Source: Anaerolineales bacterium
GTDB lineage: Bacteria > Chloroflexota > Anaerolineae > JAAEKA01
NCBI GenBank assembly: GCA_020634615.1
Contig: JACKBI010000022.1
Location: 1 to 22,964 of the forward strand
Length of the DNA: 22,964 bases
Direction of reading: 5' to 3'
Shown: positions 20,071-22,964 of the stretch, in pieces
Layout: each line of letters starts with the position of its first letter
Numbering within the stretch: position 1 is the stretch's first letter
Program-made: the position numbers and the translations under genes
The notes under the pieces: generated by a model
Told to the model about the DNA's origin: nothing
Database searches by the model: none
Seen by the model: only the letters and a program-made list of their open reading frames with translations

Positions 20071-21378
20071 GTGACCGACATCCTCACCCAGCGTAAGATC
20101 ATACGCTTCTGGCTGCCGCTGGCGGCCATGTGGATATTGATGGCGCTGGAGCAGCCCATGCTCAGCGCCGTCATCGCGCGTTTGCCCGAGCCGACCCTCA
20201 ACCTGGCGGCCTGGGGCCTGACCTTCGCACTGGCGCTGATCATCGAAAGCCCGGTGATCATGTTCCTGACCATGGGAACGGCGCTGGCCAAGGACCGCCA
20301 GTCGTACCGCAGGCTGCTGCAATTCACCCACATCATGGCCTGGGGGTTGACCGCGCTGCATTTGCTGGTGGGGCTGACCCCGCTCTACGCCTGGATCGTG
20401 GGCAGACTGGTGGGCGCGCCGCCGGAGGTAATCGAGCCGAGTCGCGTCTCGTTCCTCTTGATGACGCCATGGGCCGGCGCCATCGCCTACCGCCGCATGT
20501 GGCAGGGCGTGCTCATCCGTTTCGGCCGACCGGGCATCGTGGCCTACACGACCGCTATCCGGCTGATAGCGACTGGAATTGTCGCAGGGATCGGTCTGCT
20601 GACGGGATTCGCCTCGGGCGCGAACGTTGCGGCTCTGGCACTCAGCGTTGGCGTGGTGGCGGGTGCAGCCGTCTCCTATGTATTTGCACGCAGCACGATT
20701 AGCGACGATCTGGCAGTCGATGACCCGACGCTGGAGCCGCTGACGTGGTCCCGCCTGCTGAACTTCTACGTGCCGCTGGCGATGACATCGTTCATCGTGC
20801 TGATCGGCACACCGATCATCAACCTCGGTTTGAGCCGGGCGCCGCGGGCACTGGAATCGCTGGCCGTCTGGCCGGTGATCAACGGTCTGATTTTCATGCT
20901 GCGCAGCACAGGCGTCGCCCTGCAAGAGGTGGTGGTCGCGCTGCTCAAGGACCGCGACTCGTACCGCCAACTGCGGCGCTTCAGCTACGCATTGGCCGGC
21001 GGGCTGACGCTGCTGACCGCGCTGGTGACGCTGACGCCGCTCTCCGGCCTCTGGTTCACTGACGTGTCCGGCCTGCCGTCTAATCTGGTCGATCTGGCGC
21101 GTGTGCCCGCGGCGCTGATGGTGCTGGTGCCTGGTCTGACAACGCTGACATCGTGGCAACGCGGCGTGCTGATCCACTTCTCACGCACGACGGCGATCAC
21201 CATTGCGACGGTGATTCACATCAGCACGCTATACGTGACAGTGATCGTGGGCGCGTCACTGCTGCCATGGCCAGGCGCGGTGACGGCCGCGCTGGCATGG
21301 ACGGCCGCGCTAACCTGCGAGGTGGCATATCTGACGTTCCGTGCGCGTGGCGCTCGGCGGGTGGTCGCCTGGGCGTAG
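20071..21378 (+). CDS. MATE/ANKH-like MOP-superfamily membrane transporter
   Basis: A 435-residue polytopic membrane protein with about twelve hydrophobic segments in two equal halves. The halves repeat visibly: ALAKDRQSYRRLLQF (71-85) against ALLKDRDSYRQLRRF (290-304), LTPL (102-105) against LTPL (321-324), and WQGVLIRF (144-151) against WQRGVLIHF (362-370). This fits the MOP superfamily of flippases and exporters (MATE, MVF, ANKH). The opening RFWLPLA (12-18), AAWGLTFAL (46-54) and second-half FYVPLA then TPIINLGLSR recall the animal ANKH (progressive ankylosis) protein more than typical MATE drug pumps; this is from memory. The GTG start has AGGAAG 5 nt upstream. It may be monocistronic. 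A lipid-linked sugar flippase role is possible, but the distance from the glycan operon gives no direct support. Confidence 0.75.
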   Translation: MTDILTQRKIIRFWLPLAAMWILMALEQPMLSAVIARLPEPTLNLAAWGLTFALALIIESPVIMFLTMGTALAKDRQSYRRLLQFTHIMAWGLTALHLLVGLTPLYAWIVGRLVGAPPEVIEPSRVSFLLMTPWAGAIAYRRMWQGVLIRFGRPGIVAYTTAIRLIATGIVAGIGLLTGFASGANVAALALSVGVVAGAAVSYVFARSTISDDLAVDDPTLEPLTWSRLLNFYVPLAMTSFIVLIGTPIINLGLSRAPRALESLAVWPVINGLIFMLRSTGVALQEVVVALLKDRDSYRQLRRFSYALAGGLTLLTALVTLTPLSGLWFTDVSGLPSNLVDLARVPAALMVLVPGLTTLTSWQRGVLIHFSRTTAITIATVIHISTLYVTVIVGASLLPWPGAVTAALAWTAALTCEVAYLTFRARGARRVVAWA

Positions 21379-21400
21379 GGGCGAGGGAGCGGGAGAGCGA

Positions 21401-21417
21401 ACGGTTTTGAAAACCGT
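21401..21417. terminator. Palindrome between convergent genes
   Basis: ACGGTTTT-G-AAAACCGT is a perfect 17-bp palindrome in the 40-bp gap between the convergent transporter (+) and asparaginase (-) genes, 2 bp from the asparaginase stop. It could act as a short bidirectional terminator, but no long U-run follows. It also resembles a tRNA-Ser(UGA) anticodon arm. Confidence 0.45.
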
Positions 21418-21418
21418 C

Positions 21419-22420
21419 TTACGTGGGAGGGGCGAAGTCGAAGAGTTGCTGGAGTTGTGGGAGGTCGTAGCCGGCGCCGAGGGCGGCCATCAGCAGCACG
21501 CGCGCTTTTTGCGGGTTGAGGTCAAAGGCAAAGATCGCGCCGGCGCGCTGCAACGCCACACCGCCGCCGGCATAGGCATAGATCGGCCGGCTGCCGCCGT
21601 AGGGCACACGGCTTGAGATGACCACCGGCAGGCCGGCGTGCAGGGCATCCAGGATTGCGCCGAACAGATCCTCGTTGACGTTGCCGGCGCCGACGCCAGC
21701 GATCACCAACCCGGCGGCGCCGCGCTGCACAGCAGCCCGCAGCGCGAAATCATCCACGCCGGCATACATCAGCACGATATCGACCCGCGGCAGCGACTCC
21801 GGCAGCGGCACATGAACATGCGGCGACCAGGTCTCACTGAACTCGGCCTGCCCGCTGCGCACCGTTCCCAAATCAGGCGGCAGCACCGAGTCGAAGGCGT
21901 CCACGTCGGAGGTGTCGATCTTGGTGACCCGCCGCGCGGAGTGAATCTCGCCGTGCATCACGATCAAGACGCCGCGGCCGCGTGCATCGGAATGCGCAGC
22001 GACAGTGGCTGCATCGAGAATGTTGGCAGGCCCGTCAGGTCGCAGATCCGATGCCGCCCGCATTGACCCGGTGAAGACGACCGGCACATCGGTCGGAACC
22101 GTGATGTCGAGGAAGAAAGCGGTTTCCTCCATGGTGTCGGTACCGTGGAGAATCACGATGCCGTCGGCCGCTCCCTCCGTCAGCAGCTCGTTTATCCGAC
22201 GCGCCAGCCGCAGCCAGTTCTCAGGCCGCATGCGTTCGGAAGGGATGTTGGTGAACTCCTCGACGGTGATCTGGCCGACAAGCTGAAGGCCCGGCACGGC
22301 TGCGACCAACTCCCGGCCGCTGACAGCCGGCACCGGGCCACCGCCGACAGGATCAGCGCGCATGGCGATAGTTCCGCCCGTGGCGACGACGTGAATGCGA
22401 GGAAGATGGTCTGGTATCAT
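21419..22420 (-). CDS. L-asparaginase (cytoplasmic)
   Basis: A 333-residue bacterial-type asparaginase that hydrolyses L-asparagine to aspartate and ammonia. Signature 1 is VVATGGTIAMRAD (11-23) with nucleophile Thr17; signature 2 is GIVILHGTDTMEETAFFL (87-104) with Thr94 and Asp95; Lys167 (RRVTKIDTSDV) completes the second triad. VFTGSMRAASDLRPDGPANI (115-134) and SSRVPYGG and LNPQKARVLL near the C-terminus are also typical. The hinge region is present but without the usual Tyr in clear register. No signal peptide is seen, so a cytoplasmic place is likely. The ATG at 22420 gives normal length; the extension to 22795 runs through the divergent promoter region and is rejected. No strong Shine-Dalgarno is seen. 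It is monocistronic, convergent with the transporter gene. Confidence 0.95.
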   Translation of the reverse strand: MIPDHLPRIHVVATGGTIAMRADPVGGGPVPAVSGRELVAAVPGLQLVGQITVEEFTNIPSERMRPENWLRLARRINELLTEGAADGIVILHGTDTMEETAFFLDITVPTDVPVVFTGSMRAASDLRPDGPANILDAATVAAHSDARGRGVLIVMHGEIHSARRVTKIDTSDVDAFDSVLPPDLGTVRSGQAEFSETWSPHVHVPLPESLPRVDIVLMYAGVDDFALRAAVQRGAAGLVIAGVGAGNVNEDLFGAILDALHAGLPVVISSRVPYGGSRPIYAYAGGGVALQRAGAIFAFDLNPQKARVLLMAALGAGYDLPQLQQLFDFAPPT

Positions 22421-22453
22421 TGGCTCGATGCGTGGAAAGCGAATTTGCAGCGG

Positions 22454-22483
22454 ATTGTACCCGCGAGCGTGCCGAGCGGCCAA
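22454..22483 (-). promoter_or_regulatory. Promoter of the L-asparaginase gene
   Basis: On the minus strand TTGGCC (22478-22483) and TACAAT (22454-22459) are 18 bp apart. The transcript would begin about 27 nt before the ATG at 22420. It is divergent from the DUF2085 promoter. Confidence 0.6.
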
Positions 22484-22498
22484 TGCCTCGAGCGACGT

Positions 22499-22527
22499 TT
22501 GTTGAGCCGTCTGCGCTATGCTACACT
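22499..22527 (+). promoter_or_regulatory. Promoter of the DUF2085 gene
   Basis: TTGTTG (22499-22504) and TACACT (22522-22527) are 17 bp apart, with an extended -10 TGC in front. The transcript would start near 22534, about 18 nt before the ATG at 22552. No clear Shine-Dalgarno sequence is seen. Confidence 0.6.
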
Positions 22528-22551
22528 GCCAGCGAACCGAGACCCCACCGA

Positions 22552-22964
22552 ATGACCTCCAACCCACCTGAAATCCCTCAATCTGCTGCTCCGAACGGCG
22601 AGTCACCACCGGTGGCGCGCCGTCGAACACTGGACCGCGTGCTGCTGTTCGGCGGTCTGGGCTTCGTCCTGGCGGTGCTCGTACTGTCGCCAGGCGATTT
22701 GCTGGGCAAGGCGGATCACATCGGCTATGCGGTTTGCCACCAGATTTCGGTGCGCTCGTACTTCTTTGGCGATCATCAGTTGCCGCTGTGCGCACGCTGC
22801 TCCGGGCAGTATCTGGGCGCGCTGTTTGGGCTGGTGTTGCTTCTTATCCTCGGCCGAAGCAAGGCCGCGGCGCTGCCACCGACACCCATCGTCGTGTTGC
22901 TGCTGGGATTTCTGGCCGTGTGGGCGTTCGACGGACTGAACTCATACCTGACCTTTTTTCCCGG
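22552..22964 (+). CDS. DUF2085 membrane protein, 3' end beyond the window
   Basis: The first 137 residues of a membrane protein that continues past the end of the window; the frame is open throughout. A polar N-terminus (1-28) is followed by a hydrophobic segment (about 30-48), the DUF2085 signature AVCHQISVRSYFFG (60-73) and LPLCARCSGQYLGALFG (77-93), and two further hydrophobic segments (about 86-100 and 112-126). Cys62, His63, Cys80 and Cys83 are the conserved residues and look like a metal site, but the function of the family is unknown. The ATG at 22552 lies downstream of a good promoter and gives the expected short polar start. It is divergent from L-asparaginase with 131 bp between the starts. 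Confidence 0.88.
   Translation, partial: MTSNPPEIPQSAAPNGESPPVARRRTLDRVLLFGGLGFVLAVLVLSPGDLLGKADHIGYAVCHQISVRSYFFGDHQLPLCARCSGQYLGALFGLVLLLILGRSKAAALPPTPIVVLLLGFLAVWAFDGLNSYLTFFP

Noticed and set aside
22421..22795. 125-residue N-terminal extension of the asparaginase
   Set aside because: It crosses the divergent promoters and the DUF2085 gene; the family begins at the ATG at 22420.

Overview
The window reads as a chromosomal segment of a GC-rich, free-living bacterium, most likely a member of the Chloroflexota (Anaerolineae/Caldilineae type). This is inferred from the gene families, the many small palindromic repeats between genes and the mix of ATG, GTG and TTG starts. No rRNA, tRNA, phage or transposase gene is visible, so the taxonomic call is an inference.

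Layout. (1) 381-15000, minus strand: one long exopolysaccharide/cell-surface glycan operon of eleven genes. In transcription order these are an alkaline-phosphatase-superfamily enzyme, a Wzy/WaaL-type polymerase or ligase, a GT4 glycosyltransferase, a second alkaline-phosphatase-superfamily (sulfatase-like) enzyme, a short polyprenyl-phosphate sugar-1-phosphate transferase, a second GT4 glycosyltransferase, two SDR nucleotide-sugar epimerases/dehydratases, an NTP_transf_5-type nucleotidyltransferase, a GHMP sugar kinase, and a long WbaP-like sugar-phosphate transferase with an altered active site. (2) 15001-15104: a divergent promoter region with two good sigma70-type promoters, each placed so close to its start codon that both transcripts should be nearly leaderless. 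(3) 15105-16899: an alpha/beta hydrolase (+), a small DUF433-like protein (-) and a four-helix membrane protein (-). (4) 17077-19548: a promoter, a small lipoprotein and a secreted M14 zinc carboxypeptidase with a dockerin-like C-terminus. (5) 20071-22964: a MATE/ANKH-like transporter (+), a convergent L-asparaginase (-), and a divergent DUF2085 membrane protein (+) that runs off the window.

How it works together. The sugar-phosphate transferases would load the first sugar onto undecaprenyl phosphate, the two GT4 enzymes would extend it, the epimerases, kinase and nucleotidyltransferase would supply or modify activated sugars, and the Wzy-like protein would polymerise or ligate the product. 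No flippase, Wza/Wzc-type export gene or regulator lies in the operon.

The most striking structural feature is the pattern of gene junctions in the operon. Five of the ten are tight: four are 4-bp ATGA/GTGA overlaps and one is a 10-bp gap. Each of the other five (76-252 bp) contains a different inverted-repeat element. One of these, a roughly 200-bp MITE-like element with terminal inverted repeats, has a second copy at 19731-19968. All assignments come from reading the sequence and remembered family motifs; no database search was made.
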